Assembly (NCBI GenBank): GCA_050084515.1
Contig: CM114274.1
Coordinates: 8,432,001-8,496,000, forward strand
Source of the DNA: Blasia pusilla
Taxonomy: Eukaryota > Marchantiophyta > Marchantiopsida > Blasiales
Direction: 5' to 3'
Length of the DNA stretch: 64,000 nucleotides
Made by a program: the position numbers and the translations under genes. Under the pieces are notes generated by a model. That model saw only the letters and a list, made by a program, of their open reading frames with translations, did no database searches and had not been told where the DNA came from. Shown here piece after piece: positions 23,480 to 37,374 of the stretch. Positions within the stretch are counted from its first letter, which is position 1; each line of letters begins with the position of its first letter.

Positions 23480-26400
23480 ATGGAGACTGTCGTTGTGTAA
23501 AATCAATGTCTCACAGAGGTTTTGTTGCGAAGTCAGACGACTAGACTGATCAATGTAGCAGACAGAACTAAGCTGGACTTCAACCTCACATCTGTAAGGA
23601 ATGTGTTTCGCGGCATGGAGCGGATCAGAGATGCTCATAGAAATACTGAATTGGTTCTCCCTTGAACAGAGCTGAGTCTCGACTGAACTGAGAGCAATTC
23701 ATGGCCAGGTAGCCTAACCACTGACAAGTGACACCTGTTCTCTGACACCTGACACATGTAGTGAGCCACAAGGGGAGCCTATTTCCTATTTACCTTGTGT
23801 GCTAGGTGTAAATGGAGGTAGGTCGTTGGCAATCAGGAAAGCTATGGGCTGAGTTCTTACCCATTTATGGTGAAACAATATTGTGTTCAATTATTGTGAC
23901 ACTTTCCTGCCCAAAAAAGAATCCCTGGATTGCTGAGTGATGTCTGGAAGAGTCTAGATTTTTCAGAGCTGGAACTCTTAGCCCTCAAGAGTCTAGAGTT
24001 TTCTGCCCGTAACCAAACCTATAAGCACAAGAGAATCCATAGGAAGGCGCATATGTGAGAGGTCCTGGTCATCTCATGCATAGTGTCTCCTATCTCCTCT
24101 TTTATCCAAATTCTAAAGCTGGTCGAAAAAGTCCATATTCTTGAAGATCAGTGGTAAAACCAGTTTTGAGATTTCTGGACTTGTGTATCTACTATTCACA
24201 CGAGGATGCAGAACCTCGTCTCCTCTACTGGATAAGGTCTGGAAATCTTCAGATAGACATGACAAATTTTGCTTCAATCAACTACTTCATGTCACGGTTT
24301 CATGAAGAGAGCTTAGAAGAAATGGTCTGCTTGATTTTTCCCTCTTCAAGCAGAATATAGATTATTTATAGGAGGATGGTGTCTGAATCTGTGAAGGCCG
24401 AAAACGTCAACATGATATACTTTTTCCAGGTTGAAGCGGTATGTATACTATTATCGGTATGTATACTATTACCAGAGGATGGTTTTGAAGCTGTCAAGGC
24501 TTTGAACTTTGACATGTGTCATCGTGAGTAGATACTACTAGTGAACTTCAAATTTGGAACTATGTAGTTGAAATTCAATGTAAATTTCAAATTTTGAACT
24601 ATGTTCATAAAATTCAATGCAAAATTTGAATTTTGAATTTTGGTTGGGGCTAAGGGAGTGCATCACTACTTTGTATGGATTAAGAAGGGCAGCACTATTA
24701 TGGCTGTTAAGTAGCTGATGAGAGCATGCAAGCATTAATGGGCATCCATAATACTTGGATGCTCTTAAAAGTGAATAGTGTACTAGCAAAGTATATGGTG
24801 CCTTGACTGGAGCATCACGTTTACTATGTTGGGGCTTTAGGCTCCTCCAAAGGTCCTGTCCGGGTAGGCCGGGGCCGAGATGCTCAGAAGGCAAATCAGG
24901 ATGTCGTTCTCTTGGATTCTGGAGTTACTAGCTACAGGGTTTCATGGTTGTGCGATATGAAGGACATAAGACAATGCGTTTAGCTCACCAGACTCTATTG
25001 CCATCCCCGCCGACAGGAACGTGCCCATGATCTACAAAGTAGGGCTAGAAACTTCAAAGCCTGTTCCTGCCAACTTGCATCTTGTTAGTGTTACTGTGGG
25101 AAAGTATTTCGAGTTGTGATTCTAGATGATTTGTGCATTATATTAGACAGTGAAGTTATACAAATATCATTGGTGTGCGTAGTAGTAGGAATGTGGGGTG
25201 AGTATATGACGGTCATAACATGAGAGAACTAAGCATCTTCCAGCAAGAAAACTAATGCCTTGTGAGTCTATCCTGAATGCTCGTACATTGTCTTATGCAT
25301 CTATACCATTAAATGAAGGTTCCTTTCCATATGTCCATCTCATTCAGAAACAAGAAAACCCTTCGGAAAATTATTCCCTTACAAAGGGACAAACTATGAG
25401 AACCTTACATAGCTTCATTAAACACGTTCGAGTACACACTTGATTGGGTTGACCCTAAACCCTAAACTTGCCACCTCCTTACACAACTCAGATTACTCTC
25501 TTGATTCTATTAATGTAAAACCAAGAGACGTGTATTGCATGAGTGTATTGATAGATATTGCAGAAGGCTTCTAATTGAAGATTATGAAATCTTAGTTTAA
25601 ATGCATGATTATCGACTAGTTGTTGTGGCAAATTCAGAGGGTCTTCGTCTCAATCACATCATTGGTATAATGGTGTCACTCTTCCTGACATGAAATAAAA
25701 CAACAGTGAGCTGGCATAATGGACAAAGAGGGGAAAACACAAGTTTCAACTAACTCAGTTTAATGATGGGATTACATGCCCAAAAATTTGAGGGTGCAAT
25801 CAGATGGGGGGACCAACATTGTCTATGACTTTTAGACCAATTTTGGACTTGGTAGAATTCTATGAAGTCCAAATTGGCTTCACTCTTGGTAGAGCACACG
25901 GATCTTGGTGGACTGAGAAGGAGATCCAAAAGTGATGCTGTTGAGGACCCGTTGCAAGTCCACAGCTCGTTTCCTTGAGGCAGAGCACATCATCACATGG
26001 ATGACATATGAGGATAAACAACAAAACATCCAGATTGAAAGAAAGGAACCTATCAATGAGTCAGTGAAAAGGAGTTGAGCAGTAAAACCACAAGCAGAAC
26101 TCCACCCTGCTTGACATCCAGACTATAAAGTTTATCATACACAAACTAAACAGCAAACTGTAAACTGGGAATATTCTTCTTTGGTTTGACGCTTGAAGTA
26201 GGTCTTCTGGAAACTTGGGTGCCTAATAAGCCAAAATTTTTTTTTGGCTGAGAGAAACAAAACAATGCACTCAGTGAAGGTAAGAAAAATTATGAAGGAT
26301 GCAAAACGGGGACTCAATGAGAAAACTTAACCCATGACAAATAACCGAAGGAAAACTGCTCTAAGGTCTAAATGCCCAACAACAAAATCGTTGTGAGACC

Positions 26401-27195
26401 GCAAGGAAGAAAGGCTAACTACAGCCAAAGAGGTGAGAGGAAAGGCCCACTTAGTAGTAATTTCACCCTTAAACGTAGCAATGTCAAGTGATCTAAGGAG
26501 AGGGGACATATTCGTTACATGAGAAGAGAACCCCTCTAGATAGTAGCCTAAACCACCAATCCAAGTAACAGAAATACTCACTTTGACATTGCACAAACTT
26601 CTTTCTAGATAGTGCTCTTAAAAACTTTCCAAACTAGTGTCAACCCTCCAATGATGATTTTCTCCTCTACACTTGACTCACTAACGCAATGCAGACTTCT
26701 TGATCACCAAAAATATGCGCTCTTGAGGAACCATTTAAACTAATACCAGACCTTGAATAAGAAAATTTTCCAATGTACACTTTACAAGAGGGATAAGGAA
26801 ACCACTCTCCTGTGTTACGAATCTCTCACTTGCCAGAAAAGTCCTCTTTAAGCAAACCTGCAAACTAGTGCCAATCCTTGAACAACTCCCATCAACACCG
26901 ACCCTCATCAACCAGTTGCACAAATCATGACCAAGGTCAAATGTCCCACAGGAATCGATAGTGAAAACAATAGGTATATCCACCACTTTAAAAAATGAGA
27001 TTGTAAATTGGTTAATCTGTACACAGTTGAAACAAGTGAGACCCCTACCCATATATGAAAGAAGCTATATTACATGACAACACTTTCAAAAGAATGGGTC
27101 CAACCAACTCACATAGTCTGTGATACTGTATTTTGACTATGTGGGGGTTGGACTTATGGTACACGGCTGATTTCAAAATAATATTCAAACCAGCC
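23480..27195. other. Intergenic region between convergent genes
   Basis: The P450 and the fascin-like gene end toward each other here. I see no gene. The stretch 24440-24470 has two copies of GGTATGTATACTATTA, and 24540-24650 has three imperfect copies of an AATTTGAA-rich unit. Open frames at 24151-24360 and 26327-26596 have no recognisable motif. Confidence 0.5.
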
Positions 27196-30100
27196 CTACT
27201 GCGACTTTGTCTTCTTGTCCGCGCTGAAAGTCTTCACCAGGAGCTTTTGATTTCGAGAACTCATGTGCCTCCGATGGTGATAGATAGCCGGCAGAAAGAA
27301 ACCACACGGATTGCCAGAGCTGTTGTCATAAGACTGCATAACAAAAGTGAAAGAAATCATCGAAGAGATTATGAAAAGATGAATTTAAATAGTTTGTTCA
27401 TATCTACCCTAGCTCCCTGGTGTTAGATGACTACATTCACCTATTCACAGAAGCTAGTAACTTTGAGTGCGTAACGACCAACAATGGCACTTCCTATCAA
27501 ATCACAATCCACACTCTTAAGTGTAATTTAACTCTTAACTTAGCCCATAATTCTACAGCCAAGCTTAGCTCATCACAGCATCTTACCTGACTCCAGCAAA
27601 TGAGACGGCACTCCACAATGCTGTAGGCTGTCTTGCCCCACTGTATGCTCGGTACTGCACTTCCAGATATTTGTGATGTGCTGCCAAGGTAGATCAACAG
27701 GACACATGTTGAGCTCTGGCACCCATTAGACACTGATGCTGATATTAAATGATCGGTTGCCCAAGTTATCCACTCACTATGCAGCATAAAATAACCATAT
27801 CACATATTTAAGTATTGGAGATATCATGGAACAGAGATTATACCTGCCTACCCCAAAGACCTCTACGTGTAGTTGGTTGACCAGTGAGGATCCATGATGA
27901 CCCCAACATGACAATTTGCCCACCTATGTGAAAATTAGTTTCACACAGCTTGTTGCAAACTCAATGTAGTCAAAAAGAAAGATCAGAACTGACCTGGGTT
28001 GACAGCAGGATCCATGGGAAGAACTCCCCCAGTGTCACATGATGCACAATGCCAACCCTCTCCATTGCTTCCAGCTACAGCAATATGTTGAGGAGGCAAT
28101 CCCTGGCCAAGAAATGGATGACCAGGTATTCTGCCCAAGTGATTTTGAAGAGGACGCACTTCACTGAGATACTCAGAGGGAAGCTGGGCCAGGAGTGAAC
28201 TTGGCCACCACTTGCACAACTGTTGAGAAGGCTGTCTGCATCTGTTCCAACAAAGAAGTCACTGAGTACACTTTGTGGCAGAGGCAGATTTTCGGAATAT
28301 TCTGCCCTTCAGGTGCTGAAAGTCCGTACTCCAACACTTAGAAGTATACCAAAGTCAAAATCTACTAAGACATGAATGTGTCCACTGGGCACTTATCCGT
28401 ACAACCTGGCAAAAACATAATTTCTAAGTAACATAACAAAAACTTTCAAGGACCACAATTATCAAGCTTATCTGCACTTCCAATTTCTTTCTTTTGAGCA
28501 ACAAGCAATCTGTTCCTGACATGCAATTTGTACATATGAGGAGAACATGTGAACATAGTAGACGGCCAAAGTAACAACATACCTCCATTGTGCCCAGATC
28601 CGAGAGAGTAGATCATCAGGAATATTGAAGACATTTCCATCGACTAGCTCCACTGGAATACCAGTGCCTTGAGCACTTGCTTTCAAGATATTCACCAACT
28701 CTAGAAGCTCAGGGTGAAAGATGGAGGACAAATGCATATCGGTCATTATGTCAATTGCTACAGGCCATTGGCTTGCCTTGAAAGTGGGCTCTGAAGGTTC
28801 CTCGTAGGTTCCAGATCCTACAGGCACACATTCCAAGTTGAAGTAAATCTGCTGTCAAGACGCTTGATGTGGAGACCCTTCGAAAAACATTTGAAAATTC
28901 CAAATCCGTTACCATCAGCTGATGATTAGCATAGTTCACCCAGAAATACGCACCAGACAGACATAAATTCCCTTACCTGCTGAAGCAAACCAACAAACAT
29001 GCCCAATGCAAAGCTCTTGCAATGTTGCAGGTGATCTTTTGGGAACAGCCAATCCTTTGCTCACTGCTTCAGCAGTCACTCCGCAAGCCCTACAATAAAA
29101 TAAACTCTTATAATGTGTAAGCCAAATTCCCAACTATTCATTGTCCAGGGGTATTTTAGGAGTAAAAGGAGTAGGTAGCAAATTTTTTTTAAAACCTGTG
29201 GGAAAAATATATCAGAATCAAATGAAATGAGCTAAATTATTAACTTCTTCTCTTTGGCCCAAAGAGAGCAATTTCTGGATGTGCAAGGTTGCATTTGAGA
29301 GTGACTTTCTGGATATCTTAACATGTTCTCAGATCTTCATGAATGTCATCAGATGTTTGAAACATTATTGGGTGAGACCCAACCACACCTCCCACTTATG
29401 GAGGAGGACCGGAACCAAGGTACTGGTACTAAGGTGAACTCTACCAACTATCAAGTCTCTCAGTCAAGTCCATCGACATCATTTTATCCAAGGTTAAGCC
29501 AACGATGGTCTCTAATTGGAAATGAGATGAAGGATAAAAGAAGCGAAAATGGTGCAAGACTTTAATAGAGGTCATGCAAAGGCGAGTAATGCACATGACA
29601 CTTGCCTCATAAAATCTTCGCCTGCAGTATTGGATTGAAAATCAGTAATCGATGAAACCCCTCGAACTCCATCAACACCCATAAGTGGTGGAACCAGAGC
29701 CACTCTCCTCAAGAGTCCCCATCCACCATTCCCCCCTAATGAAGGGATCCGTAATTGATCTCTTTGCAAGGAGGGATTGAAGGCTGCGGATGAATTCAAG
29801 TTAACAGCTGCCGGTAAACACGAAAATTCATGTGGAGCAGCTGCTGCCGCAGCTGCATCCACATCAATAAACTGGAAAATTTCCCACCGTGATGGACGAG
29901 TTCTTGTAGCAAACACCTTGCCACTAGGCTCTACACTCACGTAGCGCCTGCATAATACAACCAAATTCCAAGTCTCAGCCTGTAGTCTTCAAACCCCATG
30001 TCAAACATATGGGAGTTGTTAAGACATGAAAGTCAAGGGTGGTGCATTGAAACACATTTTATGATGTCAGTTCAATCTTCTTACAAAAGAAGCTGGTTTC

Positions 30101-33100
30101 AAACACAAAAATCACTCAACAGATCTGTCCTTGAAAACTAGACCTCATCATTACTGTAGAATGAGGAAGACCATGATGATGATCGAATACCACCAAAAGA
30201 GCCAAATACTTTAAAAAAAATTTAACACTGAAATTCCCAAGCTATTTACAATCTTGGCAAGCGAAGGATTACTTACTGCTTTCCATGGATACGCCGCACT
30301 GTCCGAATCGTGAAGCCAACAATACCAGAAAATGAGCAGATATTTTCGTCCATGGTGTCCAGACAAGCTCCAGACACAGGGACGACCTCAAACAATGATG
30401 CCGCTGCAGGAAAGTGAACTGCAGGTGCCCCAGACTGCAACCAAAGAATGACACTATCAGATTTGCAAAAAATCTGGTAAGTCTTGTACTTGTATTACTA
30501 TTGAGTACGGCAAGAGGACAGAAAAGTCTTACATTGATGTACTATATAACAAACAATCTAACCCACGAACTGGAAGGTTCAAAGTGTTATAACATTGCCC
30601 CAGTAAAGATGTGACACAACAGAAAGATGGGAGACATCACCTCGTGAGGTCCAAATTAGAGCTCTAATTCTTACTGCCTCTACTAAAGTCTGCCTAACAT
30701 TTGGCGTGAGCCTTCACTATATCAAATTGTCGGACATACAGGAATTACCGGCATACCTGTAAGATATGACCAATCGAATCCACAGATAAGTAAACTTGTG
30801 CTCCCCCCTTGGCCACAGGCATAGCCACCATTGTGTACAATGAATCACCATGAGATCTCAGCTGCCAAGCACCCAATTCACGCATTTTCTCTGGGGTGCA
30901 AGGTAGGCATGTGCATAAGCCCTTCTGCACATTATGTTCTTCATTCATACCTCCTAACCAGCCTTCACTGTGCGTGAAGCGCACATATGCAGCGGGATCA
31001 TGGACTAGAAAACCCCCATGTATGCTTCGAATTAGAACCCTAGACCCATTTGCTAAACTTAAACCAAAGGCTTCCCACCTCTTCTTCTCTGATCTGCTGC
31101 AAAGCATTGCCCCTGATGACGTCACACTTATATTGTGTTCGTTTGTCCGACGTTTTCCAGCCTCACTAGAAAAGGGCCGAATCGTGACAGTAGGGCAACT
31201 TTTGTGGAAATGCAGTTTAATTTCAAATTTCTCCATGCCACGTACATGATCAACCGCAGTAGTAAACAGGGTGCCATCGGGTTCTGCACTAAGCTGCAAG
31301 AACAACAAGAACATCAGAAGGACCATCTGACGGTTTAAATGGATTCTGACGACCTAATGCATTGTAAGAAATCTGCACAATTCAGTTGAAAGCAAGAACA
31401 TGAAACCAAAAGGTGAATCTACACTGGTTGAGGATTGACATAATGCAAGGCAAAAGCAAAAGCTAGAGGCAGGACAGAACAAACTATGATGCATCTCCAG
31501 CTTGAGATAAATGAAAGGAAAAATCTCCAAGCCCATTTTCAAATTAAAGCACCTCCAGTTCCTGAGTCCTTTCTAGCCTTACTACCAACTGCCATTCCAC
31601 CATCCCTGAGACCAATCAACATAAACAACATTCCAATCAAGGTGATATAAAGCTGTACATACCATGCGTTTTCCGTCTGCTGTTCGTATTGTACAAAGCG
31701 ATCCATCCGATTTTTTCTCATCCTTTGAGGTGTGGGGACATTTGACCTTTCCCTGCTCCTCAGGTTGCACTTCTTTAAAGTCCACGTTCCCACTCGATCT
31801 TCTGATAGAGTTGGCTTGTGGACCATAATCATGTCTGATCCTGAAAGACTTAACCGAGAGCAGAGTTGGGAACTTAAGGTCCAACAAAAACTCCTCACAA
31901 CAGCAGGCCGCCTGAGATTCACAAGACACAATCTGAGATACAGACATGATCTTCTGATGGAATTCTGACGTTTGCAATCACCAGAGATTATTTAAAAACT
32001 TCAGAAGCAACTCATGTGTAGGAATTACCAACCTTTCTTCAAGATGACAAAAAAGAGTCAATATAAGGCACAAAGATAACCGTTACAGGTCATAGACTTT
32101 TTGTGTCTGCCTTCCTGATTTATTTTATCAAACAACCCATTTTCAGTCATACCTCTGCACGGGCAGACAACACGGGTGAAGCGCCACATAGGTATTTCCC
32201 TGTGTGTGCTAGTAGTGTTACTCGCACCGGTGCACAGATAATCCTACATGTTCAAAGACCCACACATGGATGAGTAGTTGGAAAGGTAGCATGCAGTGTC
32301 ACAAAGGTCATACTGATGTAACAGAACTCACTGATATGCCAGTGTCACCAGCAGATAGTAGTTAGATCAACATGAACGTGACACAACAGCACAAGCGTGT
32401 ATTAAGCAACCTGGAAAATCAACCACTTACCACTTTGGATTCAGTGCCATATCCTCAAAAGCCTCCTCAATCAAAGTGAAGTGTTCCCACTTCTGTGGTC
32501 TCTGTGTCCCACACCATAATCGACCTCTTGCATCAGCAGTTAAGTAGCCGCTGTTGAAACCCCCTCGAATTCTCACCCCTTTCAACAATTGACAAATCAA
32601 ACACATCAATATTGGTAAATACACCCCTGTAGCTATCATAAACCGATCAATGCATCACATAGGAGAACTATCCAAGGTAAGTCACAGTCACAAAGAGATG
32701 ATGTATCCAATTGGCCCTTCATGTCATAGCCTTCCGAGATCATGACCACAATTTGAATGGGTGTCGCAAGCAGAAATCAAGCATACATGACATAAGAAAA
32801 ATTGTGAGCGATTGGTTTCAAATGAAAGTTGGTTAACTGAGAATAGTAGGACATGGCCAATGGAAGAACAATATAAAGAAAGGAAAAGGGATTCATGTTG
32901 AGAAAATAAGAAAAACATGAAAAATGACAAGCTAAAACGTCGTTATGAGCAAGTAGTTATCAAACCTGAAACACTCTGACCATGGTTTTGCTATCCTAGT
33001 ACATCTCATACACAGGTTCATAGATAAGATGATCAGGATGGATGTACCATGCTCAATGAGTTGGTGGCAGTGATCATGAGCTATGCACGTGTCCAGTTTC

Positions 33101-35177
33101 TCTCAGAGTTTCATGTATCTGGTTCTTCAATTAATCAACAAGGCATTTGTCTTAATAGGATTATAACAGCCATCTCAGGGTTGTCACAATTTTGAAATTA
33201 CAACTTATTTCATACCTTGTAGATCCAACATTTCCCCAGTACATTCCTTAGATTAAAATGATAGCTCCATTAATAAGTCCACCAGCAGGGTATAATTTCA
33301 CTCTAGTCAAATGAATCAGATAGTTTTACTAGACCCCAGAAGTTTCTAACAAAGTAAAGGAACCTGGTGGGCATTGTATCCTGCTTGTCCATCTTGGGAG
33401 ATCAAAGGTGATCTATGGTTAGGCAGTAACAAGATCTGGTGTGGATAGGTATCCCCTGATCATCTGACAACTCCTTTAAGATTAGACTAGGATATTACCT
33501 TGACAAATTGTAGACATCCATTGGCACGACTTTGTGAATTCCTTCAAGTATCTGCAGTTCTACTTTGGTTCAGTTTGACGGGAGCAAAAGACATTTGAGA
33601 CATTTAGCTCATCCTACTACCGAAGGTAACATACCTTTAGGAAAAATAAATTGTGGGGCCCTGATAAATAACTAAGATTTTCATAGATCGTACAGTGATA
33701 AATGTAGTGACTGGTCCAACATCTAGGGATTCCACAAACTCGCGGCAGACAGGAAAAGAACAACAGTCTATCTTGAATCACGAACTCTTCTTTAGCCTGG
33801 CCAACCTCTGAATTGTCAAAAGTTTTTAAGGGCAACTGCTTCCAGGAACTAAAAGATTGGCAGACTCCACTCCACAACGTCATCTCAAACTCTCAGATGA
33901 ATAAATTTATGGGGGCTCCAACGTCAGTTTTGAGCAAACTGCAACTGCACTTGCAAGAAGCCACAAAAAAGGGGCACACCAGACAGGGATGTCACAGCAA
34001 TCGAAGTAACAGAAGCATGTTGAGATGAAGGAAATCATTTCCACAGTTACCTGAATACATGCCCAATTGAATTCCATCTCCATCACATTCAAAATGGAAT
34101 GGAGAGGTAGAAAAAGCAGATGTATACTGAGAAACAGAATTCTTTTCTTGAGTAATATTGGTATTAAGATTTATGACACTTGTCCGTTGCACCCTTCAAA
34201 CTCTTGGTATAATCCCAAGAGCTATCTAACGATCTCCACGTAGAATTGAGTTTATCAAACGAGATCTCCACTAACATTTCATAAGCTTTGAATAGTCTAC
34301 GGGGCAATCTGGTAAGATTTGGCCGGAAGCACAGGAGGAGATTTTTAAGTGGTTAATTCTTGCAGCCACGGCTACTCACTTTTTCAAATCTGAGAGTCTC
34401 GTTGCGTTCATAGTTTCTTTCGCACCATGGCCGGGAGTTTAGACCTTAGTTGCTCATAAGGACTACTTGGCTTCTAATCCCAGTTCACTCAGTGAAAGTC
34501 GAGGTCAAAGCCAAACTAGAACGAGGAAGTTGGCTGTAAAACGCAGCCAGCTGTGTGAATGACTCCATCAGAATTGAACAGAAAGCTCGTACAACTCTGG
34601 GCGGAGGATAGTAGATCGCGCAGCTTATAAAAATTCGTTCCCAGTTTTTTTTATCATTACCACACACATCTGTACTTGGGTCAGGACACTAACATGTAGT
34701 TTTCCCATTTGCAATTAATCAAGACAAAGTCATGCACTCACTTCCATGCTCGTCGAATTCAAGTAAGAAAAGCAGATCTTGGTCGTCTACGGCGGTATCG
34801 GTGACAGTAATACAGTTCTCTCGGTGACAGAGAAACCACTGCTTTGGCTCCGACTGAGAAAATTCTGACCCACCGGAATTTTTTCCGTCGGCTGCTTGAG
34901 CGCAATGAGTATTATCCTGTACGTTGCACATTTCGGAGACTTGCAACGCCGAAGTGAGGTCATTCGTACGACGTCCGAGTTCATCTGACAAGACTTGAAG
35001 AAAGTAGAGCCCATTTGCGCTCGGCCGGAGCAGTATTCTACAGCTATGATCTTCCCTGCTGGAGAATCTCACTCTCCAGCTTTCGTCAGAATCCACTGAC
35101 AGCCATTGGTGGCACCAGGACCTCACTCTGTATCTAGCGATCGGCTGCGCTAATCCACCCTCAGCTTGCATTGCCAT
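27196..35177 (-). CDS. Multi-exon protein with repeated fascin/beta-trefoil-like motifs
   Basis: I do not recognise a named family. Exons I can support on the minus strand: 35177-34742, ~34190-34051, 32578-32431, 32243-32153, 31953-31663, 31293-30757, 30434-30277, 29947-29606, 29089-28977, 28848-28583, 28241-27994, 27923-27844, 27715-27587, 27333-27196 (stop TAG). The total would be about 1,000 residues. At least five units follow the fascin pattern of a small residue, YL/YV, acidic-x-Gly and WE-F, for example GYLTADARGRLW...WEHFTL, GKYLCGAS, LSAEPDGTL...MEKFEI, GGFLVHDP and RYVSVEPSGKVF...WEIFQF. Such beta-trefoils bind actin or carbohydrate in other proteins; the role here is unknown. The C-terminal third (exons 9-14, including GEGWHCASCDTGG) matches nothing I know. 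Exon 8 to 9 uses a GC-AG intron. Phases fit for exons 2-9 and 10-14; the 1-2 and 9-10 joins do not fit cleanly. Confidence 0.65.
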
Positions 35178-35328
35178 CTGCAAACACACTCCGGCGACTT
35201 AGGTCACCGAAAATGCACCATCGCTCTTGCGCACAAGCCCCTCCGATCCAGCGGGCTAACTAAAGGCACCACAGCATTCCCTTGTCATCACTCGCACTAA
35301 TTCCCCAACGCAATTTCAGTGGTCATTG

Positions 35329-35331
<3 letters not shown>

Positions 35332-35362
<31 letters not shown>
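35332..35362. repeat. (CT)n microsatellite
   Basis: An uninterrupted run of about 15 CT units lies about 155 bp upstream of the fascin-like start codon, in the presumed promoter or 5' UTR. On the gene's strand it reads GA, like GAGA-type promoter elements in plants; a regulatory role is only inference. Confidence 0.85.
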
Positions 35363-35365
<3 letters not shown>

Positions 35366-35420
35366 CGGCAGTAAAACGCTCTCACGCAATACACACACAA
35401 ATTCCCCTCCAAATCACAAA

Positions 35421-35909
35421 ATGGAAGGCCTAAAATTGCCGCGAATCCATCCCCAGGACCTCCTCACAAACCCTCGGAGATCCGCGAGCCCACGTCGCCC
35501 GCTCCTGCTGACCAGCCCTCCCTACGATCGCCGAATTGCTCCCTCATCTCCTGATCTCTCCTCTTCCACCACGAGCGACGCGGAACAAGGAAGAGTGCAC
35601 GAAAACGCCAACATTCATGGCCCGATTTCCACGACACTCTGCGATTCTGGATGCATACGCATCCAGAGATTCACAGGATTCCGTTTCTGTCCTGATCTGC
35701 CTCCGAATTTGCGGCTGTGCGCAAATCATCGGCCCAAAGTGAAGATTTCCGCTCCTCCCGATTCCATCGCAGTGCTCATCCGAAACGCCAGTTCCCGAAG
35801 CTCTCGCATCTTCTCTTCTTCCAAGTTCGTCTCCACTCTGCAGTGGCCAACTGGGATCCGCGGCCTTTCCGTACAAGAACGCTCCGGGGCGCGGCGAATG
35901 CGCGCCTGA
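35421..35909 (+). CDS. Hypothetical 162-residue ORF; inverted duplicate of 13.2-13.7 kb
   Basis: An ATG-started frame encodes a basic, Ser/Pro/Arg-rich product with the blocks GPISTT, IQRFTGFRFCPDLP and ANHRP, several of which recur in translation at 13.2-13.7 kb (-). It diverges from the fascin-like gene start by about 240 bp, so it could share a bidirectional promoter. I recognise no domain, and the composition could reflect a GC-rich 5' region rather than a gene. The homologous copy is broken by a stop, which argues against strong selection. Confidence 0.3.
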   Translation: MEGLKLPRIHPQDLLTNPRRSASPRRPLLLTSPPYDRRIAPSSPDLSSSTTSDAEQGRVHENANIHGPISTTLCDSGCIRIQRFTGFRFCPDLPPNLRLCANHRPKVKISAPPDSIAVLIRNASSRSSRIFSSSKFVSTLQWPTGIRGLSVQERSGARRMRA

Positions 35910-36419
35910 CTATGGCCCTGATACCCTCTGGGTGGGACCCACTCTCTTGTCGCTCCTCGCCTTACAAGAGCGCTCCTTCGCGAATCGCGATGCGTGCGTT
36001 TTGTTCTTATGCTGCTCGCCCTTCAGAGAATTCCTCCCTCGGACCCCGAGGGTCCCACCTTCCGAGGAGACTGGAGTCCTCATCACGCCTTGGATGACAT
36101 GGACGGTCGAGATGCAAAGTCAGTCGTGTGCAGGAGTACGAAAAGGATGGAGATTAGTTACGGGAATTTATTAAATGGTGACAAAATTCGTTTTGTTGTA
36201 TATGCAACCTCTTCCAACCAATGAATATTTTAAACTAATATGGAGGAAAATTCTATGTTCATGTTTATGGCGCAATTATTGTTATTCCAATTTTTGCATG
36301 TGATTTTCATTTCGACACGGTTTCATGCTTAGACCCATTCCTTTTTGCACGGGCACTCATGCGTTCCCCTAGGATAGCATTTAGAGGGTTGTCCGGTATG
36401 ATGTACGAACGCCTTCGTG

Positions 36420-37374
36420 ACTGCTTTGCTTTGGAGGAATTTTTAGCGGCTTTTTCAAGTTGCTTCAGGTTGCCTCTCACCTAGTTCAAGGGAGAGTGCC
36501 TATAGCAGTGGCCCAAGTATTGGGGGCGGGACGACTTTTGGCGCTGTTGAAGGAGGGTGGAGGGATCTGTCCAATCGCCATAGGCGAGGTGCTCTTGCAG
36601 TTGGTGATTCGCACTATCGCTTTGCAATTCCGTGAGGCTTTCCAGTCACATATGAGTATGCATCAATTCGGAACTGCCACGCCAGCCGGTTGTGAGATCG
36701 TAGCCTTAGGTTTGAGGGCTTGTTTGGATATACATCATGAGTGGATGGTTCTCCAAGTTGACGCGGAGAACGTCTTCAACTCAATCGGGAAGCTATCTTT
36801 CCGGAGTTGAGAGACGTAGGGGGTCCTATTGCGAGCTTGATTCCCTTCGTGCAGGCTTTGTATGGTCCCCCTTTGGCCCTCTATTTTCACCATTGTAGGT
36901 TCGAGGAGGAGGTCACGGTTTTGGAGTCTGCTATCGGGACTCATGAGGGTGATCCCTTGGATGGTGCATTGTTTCCTTTGGCTCATTATCGAGCGGTTCC
37001 GTCTATGGTGGAGGCTTTCCCGGGTTGCATTTTCCCTTCGTTGGCAGATGATACTCACATTGTTGGCCTGGAGACCTAGTCGTTCATGCATTTTAGCACT
37101 TTTCAGCACAATTGGCACGTGTCGGCTTCGCGGTGAAGGTGGGAAAGTGCAAGGCCTAGGCGAGGATCTTCTCCACGTCGAAGATCTCACGAGGATTGGT
37201 GAACCTAAAATAGCTTATGGCATCCTCTCATCCTGCTTCGCTTGTAGACCTAGTTATCTTTGTAGAACCGTCTGGGCGTCTAGCCATATTTCTTCCTTGT
37301 ATAGATCCTTTGACAAAAAGACCATGCACACGTTTGGGGATCTACTAAGACCAGGCTCCATAGAGTGCCGTGCG
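36420..37374 (+). mobile_element. Non-LTR retroelement, 5' part (reverse transcriptase), split by Ty3 insertion
   Basis: The translation contains MHQFGTATPAGCEIVALGLR, QVDAENVFNSI, GTHEGDPLDGALFPLAHYRA and FPSLADDTHIVG. These correspond to RT blocks with the catalytic ADD. Downstream, FGDLLRPGSIE marks the region after RT. Frames shift at about 36800. The same element resumes at 44215, after the Ty3 insertion. The upstream limit is uncertain. Confidence 0.7.

Noticed and set aside
26327-27052. Minus-strand ORFs downstream of the fascin-like gene
   Set aside because: No motif; the terminal exon with stop at 27196 already ends the gene.
31135-31338. Open frames on the plus strand across the fascin-like exons
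   Set aside because: They are shadows of the minus-strand exon 31293-30757, which has coding motifs and splice sites.
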